Source: Glomus cerebriforme
Taxonomy: Eukaryota; Glomeromycota; Glomeromycetes; Glomerales; Glomeraceae
Assembly (NCBI GenBank): GCA_003550305.1
Contig: QKYT01000853.1
Span: forward strand, 4,040-44,545
DNA length: 40,506 nucleotides
Direction: 5' to 3'
Shown: one piece after another, positions 1 through 10,747 of the stretch
Numbering within the stretch: position 1 is the first letter of the stretch
Layout: every line of letters begins with the position of its first letter
Notes under the pieces: generated by a model
What the model saw: only the letters and a program-made list of their open reading frames with translations
Databases searched by the model: none
What the model was told of the DNA's origin: nothing
Made by a program: the position numbers and the translations under genes

Positions 1-58
1 CTTCTTATGAAGTTTCAATAAACCTATTTAAGGGAACTTGGATTTCTTTGCGGTTAGC

Positions 59-309
59 ATATTAAGGAAATCATGTTTCTGCAAAGATTCTTCACTTGTC
101 AAGAATATTTTCTCCAAATATTTACCAGCTGTTATATAAATATAATCAACATCTCTTATTTGATAATTTTGATGCTTCTAATTTTTTACCATGACATCCA
201 GGACATTCAGAANAATTTGACATCATTACTGGGATTTTTTTAATAAANNTCAAATATATAATGAACTCCAAGAAATACTAGCTACNTATTGTCAAAAATT
301 TTGAGTTAG
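59..309. repeat. Direct segmental duplication, copy A
   Basis: This segment is repeated in the same orientation at about 4937-5218. Shared blocks include ATTAAGGAAATCATGTTTCT, TTCACTTGTCAA, the TATAAAT..AATCAACAT segment and the final TTTTGAGTTA. Small indels and substitutions separate the copies. Each copy lies downstream (3') of a member of the microexon gene family, so it marks the 3' end of the duplicated unit. It holds no open frame of note and contains several undetermined bases. Confidence 0.8.
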
Positions 310-1086
310 AAACTAGATTTTAATAAATTGTAAAATAAAACAACCACTTAACCTGTTAATATGCAGCAATAAATGAAGACAACAACAGTTTTCTATCGAA
401 AAAAGTATTNTGATCTATTTACATTGTATAATTCTTCTCGAGTTTCCCCCTGAAATAAAAGCGACTCGGTTTAGTTTTAACACTGAAAACCCAAAAGTTA
501 TGTTGATCAAGTACAGTAATCAACCAATGAATTTTTTTTAGATTATCGGATGAAATCAAAGATCAACTTTTTTTTTACAAGTAAAACAACAGTTAATTAT
601 CATTTATACTAAAAAAAAATAATTTACTTTAGTAACGTTTGGTATTAATTGATTTGTAGAACCAACAACTGTTAGAAACTTATAATAGTGAAAAGAAAAT
701 TATGTGAGTGATTTATAATAAGAAATTTTTCTTCGATAATCATTTGTTGAATTTATTTATTTTTTTAGATGCGAACTATTTACATTTTATAGACTATCGA
801 AGTTATTTAATATATAAATTCTTTCGTTCTCAACTCTTCGTAATATATAATATAAATGTGCCCGCATCGTATATATTTTTTTTGAATTATTTTAATTTTG
901 ACTTTTTTTTTGCATTTTATAAATATAGATGAGAAAAAAAAAANAATAAAGAAAAGTAAGATAAAATATAAAAAAAAAAAAGAAAAAAATAATATGGAAT
1001 AGAAAATTAAGAAAGAAATGAAAAAGAAATAATAAGGTAAGAATAAAATTTTTGAAGAGTTGAGAACGATTTTTATTTTTGCAGTC
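310..1086. other. 3' flank of gene 1; AT-rich, no gene seen
   Basis: Non-coding spacer. Positions 715-855 are homologous to 27229-27370 further along the window. Positions 930-1060 are a purine-rich stretch that recurs after genes 2 and 3 (5600-5740 and 29100-29290) and is probably their 3' UTR. Open frames here are low-complexity translations of poly-A/T. Confidence 0.6.
715..855. repeat. Duplicated segment shared with 27229-27370
   Basis: Both copies run from AGAAATTTTTCTTC through ATCATTTGTTGAATTTAT and TTTAGATGCGAA to ATAATATATAA, in the same order and orientation. In both cases the segment lies 3' of a family gene (gene 1 here, gene 3 there), so it belongs to the duplicated gene unit. 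Confidence 0.75.
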
Positions 1087-2200
1087 TTATAACCTAAATT
1101 GTAATTCTTCTTTCTTTTCTTTAAGAACAACAGANGGCTCCAAGGTAGATTTCAGGTTAAATGGATTTTGCTGATAAATTTCATCCTCGTAAGCAGGTTT
1201 AGGAAGCACAATTCGCTCATTAGTTGGATTACTTGAATGCAACGAGTATAGTGGAATACCAGGGGAAGTTGAAGGTGTCGATTGGTTCTGGATGTAATGA
1301 TTAACGGCATAGTTCAATTGATTCTGGGTGTAATGATTAACAGCATAGGTCGATTGATTCTGGGTGTAATGATTAGCGGCATAGGTCGATTGATTCTGGG
1401 AGTAATGATTAGCGGCATAGGTCGGTTGATTTTGGGTGTAATGATTAGCGGCATAGGTCGATTGATTCTGTGCATAATTATTGTTAACCCTAGAAAGTGC
1501 TACTCCATCACTATAATTGGTATAATCAGAAGAGGCACCTTCTTCATAACTATTATGCGATGAGACATCATCATTATCGTATGAGGAGGCGTCATCATAA
1601 CTGTCATACGATTGGTAGACCATAACATGAGCATCATCACTATCGTATGAGGAGGCATCATCATAGTTGTCATACGATTGGTAGTCCGTAACCTGAGCAT
1701 CATCATTATCGTACGAGGAGGCATCATCATAGTTGTCATACGATTGGTAGTCCGTAACCTGAGCATCATCATTATCGTACGAGGAGACATCATCATAGTT
1801 GTCATGATGAGTGTCTTCAGAATCTTCATTACTGGTCGTGCTGGTCGTAGATTCCGCTTTACTTTCATGATTTAATTCACGTAGTCGATTCATCACACTA
1901 AAAATAAAAAAAAAATATATATATTTAATATTGAATATATTTTTAAAATTATTATGGGGTAACATAAAAAATAATATTACTTACCAGGTTTGAATTTCTT
2001 TTTCAAATAATGATAAATTTAACTTATCTATAACCAATTTGGTTATTTTTCGAACTTGTTGATTTGGATTTCTCCATATCACATCATCAACAGCTTCACT
2101 GATTAATTGGTGAAGATTCATTCTCTATATAAATTATAAAAAAAAATTTAGTGTTAAACAAAAAAAAAAGAAAAATATTTTAATAACTTACATCTGACAT
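1087..2200 (-). CDS. Family gene 1: microexon gene with DEK_C-like N-terminus and repeat tail (319 aa)
   Basis: Spliced model complement(1087..1897, 1985..2124, 2192..2200), 960 nt, no internal stop. Exon 1 is only ATG TCA GAT (MSD), followed by donor GTAAGT. Exon 2 (140 nt) starts after TATATAG and ends before GTAAGT. Exon 3 starts after TTTTTAG and joins in phase. Residues about 4-60 are helical and charged (HQLISEAVDD, QQVRKITKLVIDKLNL, VMNRLRELNH) and resemble a DEK_C-type three-helix domain; this is pattern recognition, not a search. The rest is disordered: 22-residue acidic Tyr/Asp repeats, then 12-residue Asn/Gln/Tyr repeats. The motif YTNYSDGVALSRVNN is shared with gene 2. One base near 1134 is undetermined. 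There is no signal peptide or membrane segment. Function unknown; a nuclear or chromatin role is only an inference from the DEK_C resemblance. Confidence 0.65.
1270..1485 (-). repeat. Six 36-bp coding repeats (12-residue NHYTQNQ units)
   Basis: Inside exon 3 of gene 1, six units of 12 codons follow each other without gaps. Each reads roughly NHYTQNQSTYAA; the first starts NNNYAQNQ and the last ends STPST. Variation is mostly single substitutions (S/P/L, A/V), as expected for recent unequal crossing-over or slippage in frame. Confidence 0.85.
1560..1803 (-). repeat. 66-bp coding repeats (22-residue acidic units), three full plus one partial
   Basis: The units start at 1803, 1737 and 1671, followed by a diverged partial unit. 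The consensus is DNYDDASSYDNDDAQVTDY plus QSY. The period is exactly 66 bp, so the frame is kept. The third unit has changes AHVMVY and SDD. The array is highly acidic and aromatic, with no predicted globular fold. Confidence 0.85.
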
Positions 2201-2270
2201 TTTTATTTTTTTAAAATTTCGGGGGGGTTTAAATAAGAAAGAAAAGAATGAATTGAGAGAGATCGAGAGG

Positions 2271-2309
2271 GGTTTTTATAAAGAAATTTATATTAATAAT
2301 ATAAATTGA
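2271..2309 (-). promoter_or_regulatory. Putative core promoter of gene 1
   Basis: On the minus strand an AT block (about 2309-2285, ATTTATATTATTAATATAAA) is followed by a TATAAAAACC box about 75 nt upstream of the start codon. Similar AT-block plus TATA arrangements lie upstream of genes 2, 3 and 4. The assignment rests on this conservation and position only. Confidence 0.45.
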
Positions 2310-3318
2310 TGTATGTCCGATTTAAGAATTATTTTCCATATTGTTTAGATTATTAAAGTTAAATTGCAAAACAAAAAAGCAATTAATGATGCGATCTACA
2401 AAACGTTAAAAAAAATTTTTTTCAAGGGACTGAGCACCTCGATCAAAATAATTACATTAAAGGTAACAAACATAACCCCCCCTAAAGACTAAACAATTAG
2501 TTTGAATTGTTTCACTAAAATAAAGTTTTTAAAAGGATTTCCTGTATCAGAATGTGTGACAGTAATAACTTTCACAAGCCAATTAAAAGAAATATGTCTT
2601 ATAAATTAAGTTCCAAAAAAAAAAAAAGATCTCAACGTTTCACACTATGCACTGTATATTATATTGTGTTTATTTAATAACAAACAAATTTTAATCTAAT
2701 ATTAGTACATTGTTTATTTCGGATAATTGCGATTTTTTGAGGGGCTAATAAGGTCGATTATTACATCATGATAAGATGATAAAGTTTATTAATTTTGCGA
2801 GAGGCGAGACTGTTGTTAATTAATTATTATAATAATAAATCAAACAAACAGAAATTTTTAATTTACATTTGAGTTATTATTAAGCGTCCGCTCTGAAAAT
2901 TTTACATCACAAATATTTAAAAGTTTTTCCAAAGATAATGTGTCTAATGTGTCTAATGTGTCTATATATTTTTTTTTTTATAATGTTTATGGTAGTACTT
3001 TTTAGCCATGAACCAAAATTGGTTTTATTCAATTTATAATTTTTTTAGCCTCTACACTAACTAAAAATAGTTTTACAATAATGTATATAATAGGAATGTC
3101 ATTGATACCGAAAATTGAAATTTACATCATTTGTTTTCATTTGTGTATGACGATGTCGATCTTTTTTAATTTATAATGTATTTTTATTTATTTATTTATT
3201 TTGTTGCTATTAATAACATGTAGAGGATAAAGCATTTGACCTAAAATATCGATCAATGGAATAAAATCATGTAACTAAAAACGGCAACCCAAAAAAAAAA
3301 GCATGCTCAAACTGATAA
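2310..3318. other. Upstream region of gene 1; no gene seen
   Basis: Non-coding and AT-rich. Positions about 2760-2815 (TTACATCATG .. GCGAGAGGCGAGACT) recur upstream of gene 3 at 30540-30592. The ACAAATATTTAAAAG block near 2909 also has a counterpart near 30598, so the duplicated unit includes upstream DNA. A small triplicated 9-mer lies at 2937-2963. Confidence 0.6.
2937..2963. repeat. 9-bp tandem repeat, three copies
   Basis: AATGTGTCT is repeated three times in perfect tandem. No function is evident. Confidence 0.9.
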
Positions 3319-3589
3319 TAGGCCTGTTCATTTCTGATTGTTCGGAAATCCATTAACCAATCCTAACATGTGATCAAAATCAAAAATTGAGTACTGTATA
3401 TTGATCACTTGATCACCGATCAACCAATTATTTTGTTTGTTTTGTTAATTTTAAAACCCGATCAAAAAAAAAACCCCACTTTTTTTTGTTTGAGAAGTTC
3501 GGGTTGTTGATCAAGTCACCATCCAATAATTATCGACTCAAAACCCGATCAAAAATCCGCCCGCGAACAATCAGAAATGAACAGGCCTA
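3319..3589. mobile_element. MITE with perfect 26-bp terminal inverted repeats and TA ends
   Basis: The ends at 3319-3344 and 3564-3589 are perfect inverted repeats, starting TAGGCCTGTTCATTTCTGAT. Taking the outer TA as the target duplication gives a 267-bp element (3321-3587) with GGCCTGTTCA termini. A TA duplication suggests a non-autonomous Tc1/mariner-type element. There is no coding content; the interior has two AAAACCCGATCAAAAA blocks. The perfect TIRs argue for a recent insertion, unlike the decayed elements elsewhere. The class assignment is inference. Confidence 0.8.
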
Positions 3590-4936
3590 ATTTTTATTGG
3601 TTTAGTCTTGGATTATGAACTATCCAATCACATTGAATGAATTGAATGAATGCTAAGGAACGTTGAAATTTTGCGAAGATCTGATATTTATATATTGTTA
3701 ATAATGTTATATCTTAGTCAATATCTGGATGGCCAAATAAACTTGTAAAGAAAATTTCGGTCAAAAAGTTTAAATTTATAAATGGTATAAGAATAAAGTT
3801 ACATTCTCTTCGTCATATAATTAACAATTATTATTATTTTTTTTAATCGCTAAAATATTAGTGATATAACTACATTTCATAAATTTGAGCATAGCTTAAT
3901 GAAAAAGATTATCTTTTGGAAGAGAAAGAGAAAAGAATGTATCATTCATTGGATACATCCCGTCAAAAATCAGGATACTTAATAAATAACGAACCATAGA
4001 GAGCGACAAATGTTTATATGCGGCATTACGTGTTTTACCAGTATTATGCCATAACTTCTATTTAATTAATGTAACACATGAGTATATCATGTATGTGCCT
4101 GCTTGTCATTAAATAGAATAACTTATAAAATATTTTGTCCCCCCTTCGTTTCACCCTTCATGTTTTTATTAAGTATGGAATAAAATTTTTTGAAGCGCCG
4201 TCATACCATTCGAATAGATTTGAGATGATATTCTATTTATTGGTTCAATTGATGTTGATATTACGTGATTCGCTCAACAAAGGGAAAGGAAAAATAATTT
4301 ATTATGTTAATTTATTATTTCACAATAGTAATTGTTTATAGAATAATTAGAAATAAAATCTATACCAATTTTTTTAAAACAAAAATCATTCAAATTAAAT
4401 TTAATTAATAAGTAAATTAATATCTAATTTAATGTGCAGGAAGAAAAAAAAAATTCACTCACTTAAAGTACGATATCATACGTAATACAATCAAGCCAAA
4501 TTCCTATAAATAAACTAAGCTCTTCTAATTCCAAGAAATTTATAAAATGTTTTTTTCATATTTGACTTACCTGTATAAATTTAATATTGCATNATTCAAA
4601 TAATCACATTGTAAAATCAAATCTGACCACCATCATTTATACAACCGACGTTAAACAAGATTTTGAATACCTCTGAATCTATATGACGCAAATTTAAATT
4701 TAGGGATTTCCGTCTTTTATAAAATGGCACATAAGAATTAAAAAAAAAAGAGTCATTGTTACCTCAATTACGACCAGTACTAATTATAACGCCTTGCTTC
4801 TTATCAACATCGATAAAATAATAGAAAATTCATGAGCAGAATAAATTCTAAATAACCTCTGATGCATTAAAAATATTTAAGTTCTCCTTCTCGTATAAAG
4901 ATCTTTAGATTTCTTACTTTACAGTTACTGTATATT
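3590..4936. other. Spacer between the two duplicated gene units; no gene seen
   Basis: AT-rich DNA with no supported gene. The one open frame of note (4135-4341, plus) begins at a non-ATG codon, has no recognisable motif and sits in low-complexity sequence. Confidence 0.5.
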
Positions 4937-5218
4937 ATATTAAGGAAATCATGTTTCTATAAAGATTCTTCACTTGTCAAAATGATTTCTCCAAATATTT
5001 ACGATTGTTATATAAATACAATCAACATTTCTTATTTGATAATGATGTCACTAATTTTTCATGATAACGTCACATAATAAATATTATAAGTTCATCCAGG
5101 ACATAACTCCTAATCATGTTCTATTTATTGATTTGACATTATTACTGATGAGGTTTGTTAATGAAATATCGAATAAATAGTGAACTCAAAACTACCTATT
5201 GTCGAAGATTTTGAGTTA
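4937..5218. repeat. Direct segmental duplication, copy B
   Basis: Second copy of the segment at 59-309, slightly longer because of insertions around 5060-5140. It lies 3' of gene 2, as copy A lies 3' of gene 1, which supports tandem duplication of a unit of roughly 4-5 kb. Confidence 0.8.
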
Positions 5219-5748
5219 ATACATCCACCGAGTAGAATTCCTTGCGTTTTAACGTACTTATATTCTTTATTTCGACTCTAATTATTCCCTTTAAAAGGTA
5301 AATTCGGTAGAGTGACGATGTTTTTAAAAACTTCATATCAATTTTTCTGATTTATTATGTTGGAATTTTTTTTGATTATCGGGAACTGAATCTAAGATTG
5401 GCAGTGATACAACAATCTGATTGGCTTATGCACGTGGACAGACAATTGCATATCTTTTATTGATTTATTTTATTTCTATGTTAACTAATTTAGTTAAACT
5501 ACTGAAACTAAATTTAAATGAATATAAGATATCCTCATCGGTAATGTATAATTATATTATATATATTTATGTATTATTTAATTTTTGACTTTTTTTTTGT
5601 ATTTTATAAATATAGAAAAGAAAGAAGAAAAAAATTAATAATGAACAATAAGGAACAAGAAAGTAAGATAAAATATAGAAAGATAGGAAAAAGAAAATAA
5701 TAATAATAAAGTAAAGAAAAATTTGAAGATAAGTTGAGAACGAAGATT

Positions 5749-6288
5749 TTATTTTTGCGACTTTACGTTTATCTTATGATGATTTTGCTGATAAATAAAA
5801 TCATCACTATAAATAGGTCGTGAATGCAGCGGGCGTATTGGAACAGATCTTATTTCATAGGTCGATGGATTCCAGGTATATAAATGATTATTAACCCTAG
5901 AAAGTGCTACTCCATCACTATAATTAATATAATTGGTATGATGAGAGGAGTCTGCCTCTTCATGATTTAATTCACACATTCGCCTCAAACTGAAAATAAA
6001 ATGTATGTTATTGAATATATTTTTAAATTATTATGAAAAGCAAAAAAAAAAAAATATATATATAGTGTCTTACTAGTCTTGAACATGCTTTCCGGGACTT
6101 AAGCAACCTAACTTGTCTAGATTTTCTTTGGTTAATGGGAGTTGGTTTGGACTTTTCAGCGATATTTCTTTAACGATTTTACCGGTATATTGGTTAATGT
6201 TTGTTTTCTATATAAATTAAAAAAATTTTTTAGGGTATTAAAAAAAAAAGTTGAAAATTTAATAATTATTTACCCTTGCATCTGACAT
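5749..6288 (-). CDS. Family gene 2: short microexon gene (129 aa)
   Basis: Spliced model complement(5749..5989, 6074..6207, 6274..6288), 390 nt, no internal stop. Exon 1 encodes MSDAR and is followed by GTAAAT. Exon 2 (134 nt) follows TATATAG and ends before GTAAGA. Exon 3 follows TTTTCAG in the same phase as gene 1. Exon 2 plus the start of exon 3 give a helical segment (INQYTGKIVKEISLKSPNQL, LTKENLDKL, VQDYLRRMCELNH) alignable with gene 1. The exon 3 tail keeps YSDGVALSRVNNH and YSDDFIYQQNHH but lacks the long repeat arrays of gene 1. This is the most compact member and perhaps nearest the ancestral state. The conserved 3' sequence GCAAAAATAAAA supplies its stop codon. Function unknown. Confidence 0.62.
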
Positions 6289-6385
6289 TTTGGAAATAAT
6301 CAATAAAGGTTTTAAAATAAGTTTTTATTTTAAGATTTTTGAGTTTATTTATTTTTTTTTTTTTAAACAAAGGAAGAAAAGAACA

Positions 6386-6427
6386 CTTTTATAAAAAAAA
6401 AAATTTAATATTGATAATATAAATTGA
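6386..6427 (-). promoter_or_regulatory. Putative core promoter of gene 2
   Basis: On the minus strand an AT block (6427-6402, ATTTATATTATCAATATTAA) precedes TATAAAAGTG, about 100 nt upstream of the ATG. The arrangement matches genes 1, 3 and 4. Confidence 0.45.
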
Positions 6428-8447
6428 TGTTTGTTAGACCACGCGACCGATTCAAGCACGACGCATTGTTTATAATATTAAAAATCCCATTTTTTCTTTA
6501 AATTACGCTATATAGTTAAGAAATCGCTCATTTTGAGAACTTGTGTATTTTATATTTATAAAAATGTTTTTCTTCTGTCATCAATCATCAATCAACAATC
6601 ATAATATGCCTTATTAATCAAAAAATAAAGAATTGTATTCTTTGATCATTTAGGATCATATTTCATACATTGTATGTCTATTTTTGTGAATTGTCACTAA
6701 ACTTATAAGGATTGACTAATTTATAAACAAATTTTTAATATTCATTCTAACTTCCAAAATTGGCATCATTCAAATTTTGAACAAAGACTGATTTTTTTTT
6801 TATCGACTATAATAAAATTTTATTTTACGTCGTTCTATATAAAGTAATAAATTTTTATCATTTTCTCTTTGAAATTAAAGATTTTTTTTCATTTAACATT
6901 TATTCAAATATCATCCGGTTGTGTAACTGTCTAAGTAAATTAGGGTACGTAAGTGTACGGTGTTCTAGAACACAATGGATAATAATATCATAAAAATCAG
7001 ATATTACTATATTAGTATAAAATGCTATATATTAGTCATGATTTTCACAAATAATGACCAGCATTAAATAATAATGCTGGTCAACTAACCCTGGCCAACA
7101 CTAGCTCTGATTATTCATGTGACTTTTTAATCATATTTATGTTTTACATAGAATTTTGATTATATGATGGCAGTCATACTAATATTTTTACATAGATCAA
7201 ATATTTGTTATTAGAAGTTTTCATTTTGTTAATTATTTTAAGAATCCATACTTATTATATTAGCCAAAACTTAAGATTCAAATTAGAATTAGGTTAATAA
7301 TAATGCTTATTACTAGCAGTCTAAATTTTAAATAACTTTTAATTATATTAATTATTTTCAATTATAAAATTTAAATTTATTAATCTTTATATTTTTAAAT
7401 TTTTTGCTATAATATTTCATATTATATAAGTATGTAAAATTATAAAAAAAAATAAAATAGTTTAAAAATAGAAAAACATTATAAATTAAATAATAAAAAT
7501 TTATAATTAAATTTATTATATTAGTACAAATTTAAAAATAAAAAATCTTATAGTAAAAAAAAAAATTTATTTTATATTCTTAAGATGGTAGGTAATGCTA
7601 ACTTGAAAAGTAATAATGTATATAAAATTATTATCATTAGTAGCTAAATCAATTTTTATAAGATATATATAAAATATATTATTACTTATTTTCTAAATAG
7701 TAAAATCAAAGAATATCTTATAATCACTAACTGAAATACAGGATATTGTAAATATAGTTAATTTTAGTTTTAGTTCAATTATTTATTATAAACTTTAAAA
7801 AAACTAAAAATAAAAGAAATTATTTATCTAAATAGTATTTTTAATAGTTACAATCCTATTAGAATAATAAATAAAATCAGATTTAGGTTTTTCTGTTTTA
7901 TTTTTTATGAAAATATTTATGTAAACAATTATAATACCTTTCTTTTAAAATATAAAATAAAATAGAAATATTTAATCATACAATTATTATCTGTTATTAT
8001 TCAAAATTCTATACTATTTTATTATTGCAGTATATTTATTAGTTTTAGTACTATTAATAATGAATAATTTTAATGTAAGTTATTTAACAAATAGTAACTA
8101 AGAAATTATAAAAAAAAAAAAAAGAAGGAAAAAGAAAAAAAAATATAAGAATAATATTTAAGTTTATTATTTATTATTAAGTTTTAAAAATAATTTGTAA
8201 ATATTGTATATTTTGATTAAAATTATTCTTGATAAAATAAAAAAGTAAAATAAGATTTTTTTATATTATAATTTTATATGTTTTAATTTTTTTTTTTTCC
8301 AAGACAAGTTAAACGTATTTATTATATATGGAGTCAAAATGACAAATACACCTCTAAAAAGAAAAATATAACTTGTCGCGCCAGATTATCAGTTTATAAA
8401 GGTGAAAATTGAAGCAAATTTTCCTTGGCACGAGTGGCCCTTACGCT
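6428..8447. other. AT-rich spacer; no gene seen
   Basis: Positions 6740-6960 are partly homologous to DNA upstream of gene 3 (30716-30970): CTTCCAAAATTGG, AAATTAAAG and TTAGGGTACGTAAG occur in the same order. A 12-bp palindrome TGTTCTAGAACA lies at 6961-6972 and a hairpin at 7056-7082. From 7300 to 8300 the sequence is almost pure A/T with no usable frame. Confidence 0.55.
7056..7082. repeat. Perfect 11-bp hairpin
   Basis: GACCAGCATTA, a 5-nt AATAA loop, then TAATGCTGGTC. It may be the centre of an old foldback element. There is no adjacent gene or T-run terminator context. Confidence 0.75.
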
Positions 8448-9500
8448 CTACTTCAAATCTACCGACCCTGTACCAATGTAATTATCTAGATTAATACTAT
8501 CTACTTATTTATCTACCCTATTTTGGTCTACTAAATTACCATAAAATTGACTATTACTAATATTAATATCTATGTTACAATTATTATCTTTACCCTTCGA
8601 ATCCTTCTCAAGGCCCACGAACTGCAGAATCTCTTTACAATGCATACTTTAGATCTTATCTGACAGATGATGTATCTTTTTGAAGAAAAATTCTTTGTAA
8701 GCAATACCCTTATTAACAAAATCCTGGACTACTTTGAAACCTTGCATAGCAGCTTGTTAAAGTCTGGTAGCTTTGTTTAGTACTGGATGCTTGAACTCAT
8801 CATAAGGAATATTGTTATAAAAATTAGCGATTTTCTTATTGTATGGGATATCAATAGGTAAAGATGTACTTGTACTTCTTAGGTTGGAAGATAAACTCTG
8901 GTTGGATTCCCATTCTTTAACTGAAATACAACATGGTATCCATAGTTGATCATAAAAGTTCTTTATGAAAATAGAAGTAAATCTATCCATAATTTGGAAA
9001 ATAAGTTAAGTGAATGTGTAATTTTGTTAAGGGAGTCATGTGCGGAAGAACTGACAACGGAGCGTAAAAGATAGTATGATAAGGCATTATTCCCATTATT
9101 ATCAATAATGTCAAATGTAGAGAAAAATTTTGAAAACCAATTTTTAAGTGAAATAATGATGCATTTTGCCTTATCTGGATTGTTATTTAAACGGGTAAGC
9201 CATTCATCAAGTTGTTGTGAAATGGTAGTGATCGATATGCTTTGTATGGAAGTCCAAATGTGAGCCAATTCAGGATAAACTGTTAGATGGTACAGAGTTT
9301 CCCTTTCCTGAGAACAATATATACATTTAAATGTTAAATAAAGTTCTGGATTTCTTTCAGCCATGATAGTACCTACTGGCAATAATAAGTTGGATAATTT
9401 TAATCTATGCACAAAAGATTTGTGTGTATCTATGTTAAAGCATAAATTGTTATTACGCGTCATAAAGGAGGACCATACAAAAGACCATTTATATGTTTTA
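8448..9500 (-). pseudogene. LINE (non-LTR retrotransposon) 3' end, broken, minus strand
   Basis: The minus-strand frame from about 9500 down to 8963 contains a Cys/His tail, FKCIYCSQERETLYHL, the zinc-knuckle motif typical of the C-terminus of LINE ORF2 proteins (the last Cys has become Tyr). A frameshift near 8965-8990 moves to a frame beginning MDRFTSIFIKNFYDQLW and running to 8448, with in-frame TAA codons at about 8757, 8649 and further on, each where CAA would fit. Reverse transcriptase and RNase H domains are absent, so this is a 5'-truncated copy. It lies head-to-head with the plus-strand LINE at 9699. Identification rests on the motif and on similarity to that neighbour. Confidence 0.65.
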
Positions 9501-9698
9501 ATTGCATTTATATATACAGTATATATTAAAAGCAAAATAATTTTTGTGTATAAAAAAAACATTTGAAATACATAAATATATAATTTATAATAAATTATCT
9601 TATAAAGATATATAATATTTGGTTTAAAAATTATATTTATAATATTAATATAACTTAAATAATAATTATTTTATAAAACGTTTAATCAATTACACATA

Positions 9699-10747
9699 TA
9701 CACTGATGGATCCTTATCATTCTTACAAGACAGAGCCCCATATGGATTCAGGCTGGATTGATCGAGATGACCCTGATCTTAAATTTTGCTATCGCTTATC
9801 CAACTGGTCTTCTTTCACCCACGTCAAATTATGTGTGATTTTCACAGCTATTTTAGCTATTTCTCTGGATACTAGTTTAGTTATTTACACAGACAGTCAA
9901 GCTGCCATTGATAGCATCCAATATTTTATAGATTTAGGTTATAATAATTGTAGAAAAATGTTTAAATGTATTAATCGTTCTTTTCTTATTTCTATTTTTT
10001 ATTTATTAGAAGAAAAACACATATCTCTACAATTAGTTAAAGTCAAAGGTCACGCAGGCAACTCTCACAATGAAGCAGCTGATTTACTAACTAAACAAGG
10101 ATCTCAATGCCAAGATTACATAGGAGCTTGTAAATTTTATGACTTTCGCATAATCCAACATCAATTAACATGGGATAATATACCAATAAAACAATCTACC
10201 AGATCTTTCATTAAAATGCTCTATGAATCTAAAACAGTTTCATTATAGTCCACGGCGCATTATAACTTTGACTTCTATGACAACACATACTCCTTTGCAT
10301 ATTGGGATTCTTTGTGAACTTTCTTCTACACAAGAAATAATTCATATTACTTTCATTCTACTATTCATGATAGTTTTTTTCAGAGGTTCAAGCTCCTTAC
10401 ACTGGCCCTACCCACTCTGAATATTATGAAAGAATGACATCCTACTAAATTTGTTGAAGATGAATGTTTCTTCTATGGGTTAGAACAGAAAACTTTATTT
10501 CATCTTACCTGGTGCTCAAGCCTAACATCTAAATGGGATGAAGTTAAATACAAAGCCATTGATAATCTCACTCAATTTCAACTACTCCATCGAGAGTTCA
10601 GCTTCACGTGACCTTTGTGCTAAAACTAGATGGAAAGATAGTATGCATAAGGTTATTAAGGAGGGCTCTAGATTAGGAGACATTGTAGTCAAAAAAGTTT
10701 CCAAATTATCAAAATTAATAAAGGGTATGTATAATAGTACTTTATGA
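9699..10747 (+). pseudogene. LINE RNase H domain plus Cys/His tail, broken
   Basis: RNase H motifs appear in order. YTDGSL is at 9699, in a different frame from the following open frame (a frameshift within about 60 bp). HVKLCVIFTAI stands where the catalytic Glu of an AEL-type motif is expected and is Lys here. IYTDSQAAIDS follows, then VKVKGHAGNSHNEAADLL with its Asp kept. After a stop at 10246 the same frame continues with FKLLTLALP and ECFFYGLEQKTLFHLTWC, a LINE zinc tail with one Cys changed to Tyr and a TGA where CGA is expected. The part from 10538 holds a degenerate tail. The element cannot be active: it has frameshifts and a lost catalytic residue, and no reverse transcriptase upstream. 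Confidence 0.75.

Noticed and set aside
807..1130. 107-codon minus-strand hydrophobic frame
   Set aside because: It is a translation of the T-rich 3' flank of gene 1, overlapping the end of its last exon in another frame; no conserved feature.
1282..1875. Plus-strand frames and a second minus-strand frame over the gene 1 repeats
   Set aside because: Shadows of the coding repeats; repetition keeps several frames open. The spliced minus-strand frame agrees with the paralogues.
4135..4341. 68-codon plus-strand frame
   Set aside because: Non-ATG start, no splice context, no motif and no counterpart in the duplicated units.
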